From the NCBI RefSeq assembly GCF_021155775.2, contig NC_060235.2, positions 37,984,607-38,048,606 of the forward strand: a DNA stretch of 64,000 nucleotides, in the 5' to 3' direction. Made by a program: the position numbers and the translations under genes. Positions 1 to 11,000 of this stretch are shown here, in pieces. This stretch comes from Neodiprion pinetum (lineage: Eukaryota > Arthropoda > Insecta > Hymenoptera > Diprionidae). How positions within the stretch are numbered: the stretch's first letter is position 1; every line of letters begins with the position of its first letter. The notes beneath the pieces are model-generated. The model saw only the letters and a list, made by a program, of their open reading frames with translations. It ran no database searches and was not told the origin of the DNA.

Positions 1-2240
1 TTGCATAGAAATGACTCATCGAGTCGCTAATATTTTCTCATTCATCCTCATCCAGCACGATTATAATTATAAAAAAAAACTGTCCTGAAACACGAATCAT
101 AGTCGAAATTCCTTGCCGCGCTAATGTTTAGATAGCGGAGTCAAAAATAGAGATAGCCAAATTTCCCAAGCGACGTTTTAAACGGGACAAATTCATCTTC
201 GTTATACTTTTTTAGAAAATTTTTTACGATTATTTTCTACTCGGTACGAAATTTTGATTAAAAACCTCGAAAAACCGATTCGTTTCTTATGCGACAAAGA
301 CTTTCTATGGGTGGGTAAACATTAAGGAGAAAAAAAAAAAATTCAACATATTTTTTGAATTGTTTAGAAACAATTTCAGGCGTGCGAGCGTCAAAATTCG
401 ATTTCACTCTTCTTAAGGAGAGGTCTAATGTACGTGTATATATATATATATTAATATATATAATATATATATATATTAATAAAACAGAGAAAGAGATATT
501 ACCGTAAGTTATTGTTATTACGGTCAAAATCGTCTTTATATGTGTTCCATGTGCGTTACGTCGCATCTATATTGTACATTATTATCGTTCAGGCCTCCTT
601 TCGCTGCAGCAAAACGATGACTAATTGTAAAAGTACAACTGATGTGGGTCATCATTTTCTTTTCCAAATGGGCGGGGAGGAGCGGTGAGGGGGGGATTTG
701 TTCGCGTTAATTAGTGTACAATTTAGGTATTACTCATATATTGTATACGAAGTGATTAGATCGTTTAATCAACTGATCGAAATTAAAAATAACATTCGAA
801 AAAAAACGACAATTTAAGTCCAGTCTCGAAAACAACGGTAGGTATAATAGAATGAGAAATAAAAAAAAAAAAAAAGAAAACAGTGGGTTGCGTAACACCG
901 AAAATCAAAGTGTCGATTACACACGGATAGGTATTATTTATGTGGCAAATGCAATCGCCAATCGGATAAAACTCGAAACGATAAAGATAAGCGGTTTCAA
1001 CATTTGTATACGTGCGTGTGTTCATGAATATTTTTTGTATACACGTATTACAGGTATAATACATTGATTGGTGGGTGAACGAAAGACGATAAATAACAAA
1101 AACAGAAGTTGGCATTTCTTTTCTTTTTTTCAAGACTTGTCTGGGAATTACTTAGAGATATAACCCAGAATAATTATCAACCATTTTTTACCTGGTCTAA
1201 TTATAGTGTCAGTCAGGTGGGGGTGAAAATAGAAGAGGAAGGAAGATCGTGATATGTAGGAGGGTCACAAACGTCGAATTTTCAGACTCGAAGATTTATT
1301 TTATGGTATTTTTAATATTCATAAAGTCGGTACATACACTGAGAAAAATTTCATTTCTTACAGTAACTAAAAGAATTGAGTAAAACAGGTGTCGTTAAAA
1401 AACTGTTTGAATATCGTTGGGATTACGAAAAACGAGATACGCCTAACCATTTTACGCTATCGTCGATCCTTTTTTGGTCATTGCAACGCAAAATCAGTTT
1501 TTCAGGTTTACTCTACTTTTTTAGTTAAATAAGGCTTTAACGTCAATTTATCGTTGCGCAAGCGTTAAATTTTCGCAACAGTTGCAAGAAAATCTAGCAA
1601 CAGTGATCGTAATGAGAAAGAATAGTAACGGATACTAGACTTTCCGGTAACAGCTGGAAAGCTAATTTTCATTTTGTACCTTGAACCATATTTTTCGGTT
1701 GTGATAAAAAATGAAAAAAGGTCATGACCGAGCGGTAACTGGAACTAAAAATTTCTCTCAGTCTAGGAAAGTGGAAATGTAGAAAGATCAAAGTGTGGAT
1801 CGAAAGCCATGATGTAGAAACTTCAGAATGACTTGGAGTACTGGAGAATTTTGACAATTCTGTCTTATAGTTTTTCGTACTTCAAGCTTCTACATTTCGT
1901 CTCTTCTGTATTCCGACATTTTCTACACTTGATATGTAATTCTATGAAACGGATTTTTGCGTTTTTAAAAAAAATCGCTAGAATGATCTTTCTACATTTT
2001 TACCATCACCTATTTTTATTTACCGATTATATTTATCTTACATTTAATTAACCCTCACTCGTTTTCTGATAATATTCAAAATTGGGGTACATATTTCTCT
2101 TCGTCGTGCAGACGGAAATTTTACATGATCGTGAATTTCGTTTTAATGAATGCATATTGTTTACTCGAGTTCGACGAGAATTATTCTCAAAAATATCCGT
2201 CGTACATAAATTTGAGAAATATCCGAATCATTTGTTTCAG
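1..2240. other. AT-rich gene-free stretch at the left edge
   Basis: I see no exon with splice signals plus coding-like composition on either strand. The stretch has many A/T homopolymers. An AT-dinucleotide tract at about 437-480 is close to a perfect palindrome around TTAA. It may be upstream intergenic DNA, or an intron of the transcript that would use the orphan exon at 2241-2331. Confidence 0.5.
1770..2000. repeat. Nested imperfect inverted repeat (foldback)
   Basis: AAATGTAGAAAGATCA at about 1771-1786 recurs as its exact reverse complement at about 1983-1998. Inside these arms, GATGTAGAAACTTCAG (about 1811-1826) pairs imperfectly with CTTCAAGCTTCTACAT (about 1881-1896). A palindrome-like GAATT-TTGAC-AATTC sits near the centre. 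The pattern suggests a degraded foldback/MITE-like element. No target-site duplication was identified and no family is recognised. Confidence 0.45.
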
Positions 2241-2331
2241 GAGGAAGAGGTTTCGTTGTTGGTCGAAGGTAACGAGGAGGGGACTGAAACTGCGGAGAGC
2301 GGAAGTGGCAATTCAGCATCTTCGTCGCCAG
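2241..2331 (+). CDS. Orphan coding-like exon, possible alternative Mnk N-terminal exon
   Basis: Ninety-one bases lie between a strong acceptor (TTTGTTTCAG) and a consensus donor (CCAG/GTAAAT). They read as 30 codons without a stop and are rich in Glu, Gly and Ser (starts EEEVSLLVEG, ends SGNSASSSP). The exon starts on a codon boundary and ends in phase 1. That is the phase accepted by the next clear coding exon on this strand, Mnk exon 2 at 27613, which would continue it as GDGGC. It could therefore be an alternative amino-terminal exon of the Mnk gene, with its start exon left of the window, or the last visible exon of another gene. It resembles no domain I know, and a chance open exon cannot be excluded. 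Confidence 0.35.
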
Positions 2332-3119
2332 GTAAATATTTTGTTTAATAATATACCGATAAATCGCTTGACATTGAAACCCAAACGATCTTGTCGCATA
2401 TTACATGATATAATTTACATCCATTATCCAAATTGTCGTTCTCGTACGGATTGCCTTGCCGTTGGAAGTTCGTTCGACTGTGTTGAAAATGTAATTGAAA
2501 TTAAAAATAAGAAAAAAAAAATAAAAATAAAAAGAAACGCGAGAACGAGAAACGTTGAAAAATTCTCGGGAAAAACATTGTATAAACAAATAGTCATCCC
2601 GTAAGGCGTGCCAGTGTTCGATATGTACACATATTTACCTGTCGCAACGTTACGAATCGAGTTCTAATATCCGGAAATGTCCAGTTTCTTTTCTTCCGCT
2701 AATGTTTATTTTCCTTTTCTCACTCGTTCTATATCTTCCTCGCAATACGTTGTTACACGCCTCTAAACGGGGATAAAAAAAAAAAAAAAACTGAGAGAAC
2801 TCAAACACGCCGCAGACTTCGAATCGTTGTCTGTGGCGATGATTATGATAATAATGATAATAAAAATAATACCAATAACAACAATGATGATAATAATAAA
2901 CATTACATTATCATACTCTTGAAATGCATAGAGGTGTATATATGTGTATGATAAATATAAAAGTGAAATGACTTTTCTCTCGAATGAGTAATATTTCAAA
3001 CACTGCGCAATATATTCACCGTGCACATGGATGTAATATACCTGTAAGGTAGGTATGATGCGTTATATTTATAAATAAATATTCACATAAATGCACATTT
3101 CATGGTGTATATACATATA
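2332..3119. other. AT-rich stretch without a recognised gene
   Basis: Contains A-rich tracts near 2510 and 2777 and ATAATAATR-type simple sequence near 2840-2900. No supported exon on either strand. Confidence 0.5.
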
Positions 3120-3515
3120 CCGGCACAATCCGTTGAAACTTGAATATCTACCGCGCATGCGCGAGTTTTATCGGCTGTTCGCGCAGGCTGGCCATCCCGA
3201 GTTTCAGCTGTCAAACTCTTTCTGCCGGCGATGTGGTTGATACGAATTTTCGAGGTTAGAATCTCAAATAATTGAGGTAGCGACTCGGAAAGGCTTGGGA
3301 AGCATTCGTTATTGGGTCGGAAAGTTGATTCTTCAAAGAACGGTCGGAATTTAATGCTTTTGCTCTTTGAAAATTCAAACGTAGACGTTTTGCGTAGGTT
3401 GGCCCGCCTGCATCGCGGACAAGAATTATCGCTGCGGGAAGATTGCGCCGACCAATGAGATTTGATTATTTGGCGCATGCGCGGTTGATTTTCAAATTTC
3501 AAGAGATTGTCCCGG
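3120..3515. mobile_element. Non-autonomous DNA-transposon-like element with about 45-bp TIRs
   Basis: The left end (from CCGGCACAATC at 3120) and the reverse complement of the right end (CCGGGACAATC, ending 3515) stay similar for roughly 45 bp with about seven mismatches. Both then run into the shared block ACCGCGCATGCGC. Flanks on both sides are TATA-like, so the target duplication may be TA or TATA, but the simple flanks prevent a firm call. The interior is more GC-rich than the surroundings. A 139-codon open frame on the minus strand lies almost wholly inside but has no recognisable transposase motif, so I treat it as fortuitous. The superfamily is unknown. Confidence 0.6.
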
Positions 3516-5555
3516 TATATACCTATGCACGGTAAACTGTAATTCAGTTCTTTAAAAAAATCTTCAATCTTTACGCCGCATGTGTTATGCCAATTAGTCG
3601 ATATTTATCAACTATCATAATTTTATAACAATAAATTACAGTTTCACCGTTGTAAACATAAACGTTTAAACACTTTTGAATAAATCTTTGAAACATACAA
3701 TTAATTCAAAATCAACTTTTCATCGAGTTGCAGCTGAATATTATGTGATACAGGCAAGTTTAAATTGCAAAAGTTGTCATTCCCAACATTGATAAAATTA
3801 TCTTTTTAAATCCACTGAAACTTTAAAAACAAATGATAACTTTTTTTCTCTAGAAAATTCTTTTTTTTTACAACCAATAGCTTGCTCTCTGTAACAAATT
3901 GAAAGAAAAAAAACGTGTCGTCTCGCGTAGGGTTTGTCCTGAAAATCGGAGATACTTCATAGACGGCTTACCCGAATAATACTACAAACCTTCGGGATTT
4001 AAAAAATACCCGAGACATCGACGAAAAAAAGTGGCCGAGATGACGGAGAATTCCTTACAACGTACAACATTTTATTTCCACCATTTTTTCGTTAATTCTA
4101 TCGTTCTAAAACTTTTTTCACCAAATACTTTGTACTCTAGTTATTATAATAACTTGAATTTCACAGTCGACGATGAGTAGATTAATTTTTATTCCTGGTA
4201 TTGTTCTTTATCATGTTTTTTCTATCTTTCTTTTGTTCTATTAGACATCAAAGTCGATTTGATTTCTTCGCTTTCTTCTGCCAATATCTGGATAAACGTA
4301 AACTAAATTGCAATAATATGCATTCTTTTCTACCTCTTTTGACGTGTATAATAATTCAACGGCTCCATCTCGCCGCACGTATACAATTTTTATTTATACA
4401 TATATGTACGTTTAACGTAGGTGAAGTGGGTATTTGGGTGTGTGGGCAACTTGATTTGGGTTAAGAATGTTTTTCGCATTAAGGGTGGGGGGGGGGCTCA
4501 AAGTTCATCGACCTGCGGCAAAGAAGTTTCTAAGCGCGCGTTAATCGCAACTTGTTTACCAAACAGCCGGTGCAAAACTTTATCTAGACATTCACCTTAT
4601 TGCACATGTGAACCTGTTACACGTGTACTTATAATATGAATTTTACGGTTCTTTGACGAAAATCGAACGCACGGTTTTGCCGCTGACGATCGTCTTTGGG
4701 TGAAAATAAAAAGGGCGTTCAGCCGGGTAATTTGTAATAGTAGAAAAAAATTTCAATCGAAAAATACTGCCAACACTTTATTTTTTTTTCCCTACGGTTT
4801 ACAAAATTGTTATTTTCACAATATTGAAAAAACAATATATCGTGGAGATCCTGCAGGTTAATGTTTTATTTCAAAGCGATAAACAAGCGCGTATAATAGG
4901 TGTTTAATGTTTCAACTATTCTATGCCAAGAGAATTGAAAGAGTGGGGGAAAAAGAGAAAAGATTGACCCTACAGTTGTAACACAAAAGTTTTTTCAATG
5001 CTTATTTTTAATACGTATGGTAAATTTTTTTTTTTTTTTTTTTTTTTCCTTACCTTTTGCGTTACAATTATTATTTTAACAACTGTCACGCGGATCAATG
5101 AATCGGTTTTGCTTTATTTTTCCTTTTTGATAATCGTGTACAGAAATTCATTAATTTTTACTGGATTGTTGAATGAAATTTATTTAAAAACTCCGTGCAC
5201 GGTCTGCAGAATTTAAACGAATTGTATTTATTTTTACTGGTAATTAAAATTCAGGATTTAATTATAATATATGGTTATAACGTATTGGTTAAGATATATG
5301 GGAAAACATGTCGATTAAGAAACCAAAACAAAAAGTAAATAAGTAACAAAACTAAATGGAAAAGATCGTCTTGTTTAAAACGCGGTAAAAAGAAATCATT
5401 TAAACAGATTAACAACGATTGTTTACAGTCGAACGAAAATATTTATAACCGCGCGTGCGTTGGCGACAATTTTTCCTAATCCAAAACCAAATATTGTTCA
5501 CTGAAATAATATCAACGTTAGCTGTATAAATTGCTCTGTCCATTAAGCGGTGAAT
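3516..5555. other. AT-rich gene-free stretch
   Basis: Contains homopolymers (long T run near 5025-5047) and a G run near 4488-4496. No exon with both splice signals and coding-like sequence was seen. Confidence 0.5.
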
Positions 5556-5559
5556 TTAA

Positions 5560-5706
5560 CCTTCAGAGGGCCGGCATTTTTCCCTTGAAATTCGATATTC
5601 TTTAGAGGTATCGCTTTTGTATATAAATAGTCAACACGTCCGGTGGAGTTGCCGAGTTATCTGCTGACTTCTAAAAGAACCGGGCCCTCCGAAGGCCCTG
5701 TAAAGG
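5560..5706. mobile_element. piggyBac-type MITE flanked by TTAA
   Basis: The 147-bp element is bracketed by TTAA at 5556-5559 and 5707-5710. Its ends are CCTTCAGAGGGCC and, read inward from the other side, CCTTTACAGGGCC (11 of 13 identical). A GGGCCCTCCGAAGGCCC hairpin lies just inside the right end. TTAA target duplication with CCYT termini is the hallmark of piggyBac-family elements. The element is too short to encode anything and must have been moved by a transposase supplied elsewhere. Confidence 0.65.
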
Positions 5707-5710
5707 TTAA

Positions 5711-7978
5711 AGCGGGCCGAGATGAGCGGTGATTTCTAGTGAATTAAATTTAAAATATCCGTTTTACGCCCCGTTGGTTAAATTATTTATTCATGAAATG
5801 CAAACCCGTCAAAATTCAACTCCTCGAATCACTTCCAATGACGGACACAATGAACAATACACTGATTTCGATCGCGTTTAGAGGAAGATATATTAATTCG
5901 TCAGATTTTTTTATCGACAATAAGATTTCAATCGGTATATAAATATATTTCTGTTATCCATGGGCGAAGCAAAAAAAAAAAAAAAAAATCGTCGATTTAA
6001 ATGTATGGGTAAAAGTTGATTCTCTTGTATAAAAATCTCTTGTTCATTCGATCGACATGTTTGTGAAACGGCAGAGATAAAACAAAAAAAAACAACTATT
6101 TATTTCTACTCATTTTTTCGTGCATCGGCATAAATATAATAATATGTGTTCCGTACGTACGTTTTCTTGGAATGAAAAAAAAATTTAAATGAAAAAAAGA
6201 AACAGCAAAACTTGTCGCCGTGGCGTGGAACAAAATCTTTGCTTGATTGAGAAAAAAAATTGACAATTAAAAAAAAAAAAAAAAAAAAGAAGAAAATCAA
6301 ACAAGTTTTGTTTTTATCGACGAACGGATGTTTGTCTAACGGTGTATCGCGATGAAATGCTTTAGAATTTTATAGTTTTTTTTTTTTTATTTCTTCCACT
6401 TCCCACTGTTACATGTACGTTACGCCGTTCACGATTCTCCGTTCACGCATGCATATGTCTTGTACAAATTTGATACTTAATTGCGCGAGAATTGATTATT
6501 TTCTTCTTTTTTCTTTTATTTTCCTCGATGGTTTTTTTTTTTTTGCTTTCAGCCTTCTCGATTTGTCGAAATCAATTAAAAATTCTGACGCAATAAAACG
6601 GCGAGAGTACGTACGGAGTGATGACAATGTTTGCGAGTAATGCCAAACGGGTTTATTTTCTCGTTTCTTTTTTTTTTTTTTTCTTCTTCTTCTCCTCTCA
6701 ATAATTATCTGCGCCAGCAACAACGATATATTTCAAGTATAAACGGAGAAGAAACGGGAATAAATGAAATGAAATTAAATGAAATGTAATGAAGAAACCT
6801 CGTTCAATTATTACTTTCTTATCTCTACTTTAATATCGGTAGGGAAAAATCCAACGAGTCGAATGCGTTACGAGCGCGTGATGTTACATCTGAAAATTTT
6901 GCGTCAGAAAACCAATCGTCCGTTTGCCTTGCAACATATGTATGCTAAAATTATGCGATTATACATTTATTGCAAATTTATTTATTCTATATGTATAAAT
7001 TTGCTAATCGCAAGACTTGTGGCTGGTTTCGTCCTTGGGAAGAATTCCGGATGATAAGTAAACCGCAATTACAGTCCTTCGCGGCTTTAAGTTCCTGCGT
7101 ATCATCGCGCGGAGTGTTTTAAACGTTTTTTTTTATATTCCAATTGTTGTTCTCGTTCTCCTTCTTGTTTTATACATGTATACACTTATAGTGTGTGTGT
7201 GTATATATGTATATATATATATATATATATATTTTCATGATAGAAATTATAATGCGAGTAAAAAATTTAAACAACGTTATCTTGATTTAGTCAATTATAT
7301 TCGTACACACACGCATTGCATGCAAGCGACGTGTCGTTATATACGACTTACAGTAAATAAAACGTTTGACGAGTCACTCTAACGAGTGAAAAACAACGGA
7401 TCAACCGTATACACACACACACGGATACACACATTTTTATATATATATATATATATAAATGTCTACCCCTACATATGTATGCACGTACGCAAAGGTGCAA
7501 AGACACCGTCGTACCTAATATGTAGACACGTTTAGTAAACATGCCTACGTGCACAGTGTTCTATCCGCATCTAGGCGAGTGTGACGTAGAATTGATTCGC
7601 GAAACTAGCGCGTATTTGACTCTACCTATGCATACTGGGTATACACGCATATATATCTATATATATATGTATATATATGTTTGTATGTATATGTATATGT
7701 ATCGCACTCATTATTGTCAATTGTCACCAACAGCCTTGGAGAAGTTTCGCGGCGCATGTTTCATAGTTCGCTTTGTACACAGGCACACACGTATAACATA
7801 TATTTGTGTAATAACGCGGGCGAAAAATTATACGTGTCAATTACCTGCAATGGAAGGAATTTTTCATACAGGCATAAGTGCGGCAAATTCGAATGGAAAG
7901 AAAAAAAGAAAAGATAAAGTAAAATCGGCCAAATCGAAATGAAAGAAAATTAATAAAAAATGGCAATAAAAAGCACTG

Positions 7979-8042
<64 letters not shown>

Positions 8043-11000
8043 TATTATTACGTATAAAACGATCACGTCGCGTATCGCCGGAAACTGTTGTATAAAATTC
8101 CGTTGAATGTTGCCACGGATTTATCGTTAGAATGACTCGGAAATAAGAATAACAATAATCTCTGACAGATTGCCTGTTTTTTTTCTTTCTTTTTTTTTTT
8201 TTACCTCACCGCAAGAGATCGCATCTGAAAAATAAACGCGTATATATATGTAATAACAACGATAATCTTTCCGGATCATGAATTTACGCCGAATTATGGG
8301 TTTAGTTAGTAGAATCGTGTATTTTATTTTACTTAATTTTTTTTTTTTTTTTTTTCACGAATCGTGAATCAACTAGATCGTATTACGTAATTAAACCGAC
8401 CGATAATTTGTGAAAATTAATTGTCCGTTGCATCGTAATATAGGCAGAGCGTGTAGCGGCGAGTGCAAGAAACGTCGTAGTGAGAACGGAAGAGAGGAAC
8501 GCGTATTCCCTCGGTCGTTGCACGCATCGGTTATGCATACACACGTGCACACATATGTGACGTTTACGAATACGTATACGCGTGTAAAGACGTACCGAAA
8601 CATCGTATACGATACTTGGTAGTATCGTCTAGAATCGTCGCCTAGTCGAGCATCAGCGTAGCGTTTGAGGGATTTTTCAAATTAACGAATATTCTCGAGC
8701 ATCGACGAACGCCTAACGTGTAGTGATTTTTGTTACGTAATTGCGTAATTCCCGATTGTGTATCGGTTATTATCTCCTCATGAATACGTAAGATGCGAGC
8801 TACAGACACACGCGGTTTCTTTTCACCTTCTTCTCTTGTCTGTGTAATTTTTATCGACTTTTGTTTTTTTTTTTTTCCCCCATCCAGACTCACCGATCAA
8901 AAACGATGTTGTGATATTTCGTCTATAGTATAATTGCCCGGAGTCTGTCCGTCACGGTGTGTTTCTCCCTACTTTGGGCCGGTCAATCGCAAATTCGATG
9001 GCTCAACGATTTCTAAAGCGAGTCGATTTCGTGTGATTTCTACCGATTCCAACGATTACGGGTGATTTCTCAGAAATCATTGATTATTCTGGCCTGTCGA
9101 GAAATGAACATTTATTAATTATCACAGATTAACAGTAATTAAATTACGATTAGGGATACGTGGGTATTAAATCAACAACATAGGTTGTTAATGAAATTGA
9201 AGTAATTTTTTTTATTCTCTTATAAACATTTTCATGAATACTTAAACTTTTTTCACTTATGACAGGAGACAAATGCTTGCTTATTAGTTGGAAAGTGGAT
9301 TAGTGATTCTCAGTGATTCCCGAAATCACATGATTTTTTTTTTTTGCTCATTCCCCGTGATTTCCTATACATTTTGAGAAGTTGCGAGGAAATCAGGAAT
9401 CATACGATTCGAACGATTTCTAACGACTTCTAGCGACTTCTGGCCATTCCCTGTTAGATTTCGGATGAGATGGTTCAACGATCCCTTAAGTGACCAACCC
9501 CTCGTTAAGACCACTCAAATATTGACTGTAACTGCAGTGGATATCTGTCATTGTCTCTTATTGTCACGTATATTCCTGCGTACACGTGGTCTCTCTGTAC
9601 GGCAATATATTTCTTCGCATTCAACCGCGATTAGTTTCAAATTAACACCCGGCGCGTTCATTCTGTGAACCGAACGCGTTACTTCCTAAATGTCGCTTTT
9701 CTGTGATATTATATGTTGTGAGATAACGTTCAAATTGTTTCTGGAATTAGATTTTCGCACTTAATTATACCTTTTTACGTATAAAGCGATGTAACGCGAA
9801 ACTGCACGCACATAAGTTGATCGATATAATGAATTGATACGAAAATTTGATTTTTTCATACGACTTGCTGCAACTTGTCAAGAAAAATTAGAGAATGATG
9901 TTGAAAATTACGCCCAGTCTGCAGGAAAACGCGTGGAAAACGGATCTGTACAATCTCGTCGTTTTTTTTTTTTTTTTTTTGCTTCCTTTCTTCTTTCTCG
10001 TTTCTTGTTCGTCAACTCGCGCGGTGAAGTCTTCTCTTTTTTGTGTTTCCCGCACTGTGACGGGCTCTGTTAAATAAATTATGAATATACATACGATGTA
10101 TATAACATGCATTACACAACGTACCAAACATCGAACCGTTCAATATTATACAGTTTGACCGATATCTCGAAAGAGCATCTTTTTATTGATCTTTTGAACG
10201 GGTTTGAGCAGCGACTCGGCACAGAATTTCATAATTGTTTTTGCGGTGGAAGAGTAAGGCTGTTACTACGTAAGCGTGTAACCTAATGATAAAATCAATG
10301 GTTCTAGATCTTACTATACGTAGATAAATTGACGGTCAAATTCCCCCCTTCGTCTCTTTCCATCTTTGTATACGCATTGGCTGTACGCATGGTATGTAGT
10401 TGTGTAGATAAGCGATTGCTCGAAATAACTTCACTTGTGTTCGTTACTTGTAGGCACGAATCTTGGTCAAGTACGTGTTGCGTAATCGTCTTTTCGCCGA
10501 CGAGAAGTAAAACGGTGTGCTTGCTTGTTGTAGAGCAGAAGTGACAAATTTTTCCCAGAAGATCGTTTCTCCTTCGTTAATTACCGTCAATTTTCATCTT
10601 CAATTTTATTATTCTCTATTATTTTCTCAATCGAACGTTCGAAATATTCAAATATACACGGAAATAGTGCAATACTTTTTTTTATATCACGCTGATATAT
10701 TACGTACATAGATAATATATGTGCATATGAATACGATGAGAATAATACAAGTAACGATTTCAAACTTTGTGCGTTACACGTATATAGATATGGATGAGTG
10801 AGTGATCGATAATAATCTTCCAAAGACAATAACAATAATAATAATATTTATTAAAAATAAAAGATAGTCGTAGGAAAAAAAGTGATCGTAAGCCTTCACT
10901 GATAATGAATATTATACCAGGGATTATCTCACAGATTCGTATCACATTTTCACTCGTGTGCTTCTTGCTCTATTATAGAATGCGAGGTTATGACTACCGA

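Noticed and set aside
3154..3483. Two GCGCATGCGC sites as a classical NRF1 promoter pair
   Set aside because: Each lies at the inner end of a transposon-like terminal repeat, so repetition is better explained by the TIR structure; no gene starts nearby.
3083..3502. 139-codon minus-strand ORF, one of the longest single frames in the left part
   Set aside because: It lies almost entirely inside the TIR element at 3120-3515, includes the inverted repeats themselves, and shows no transposase or other domain.
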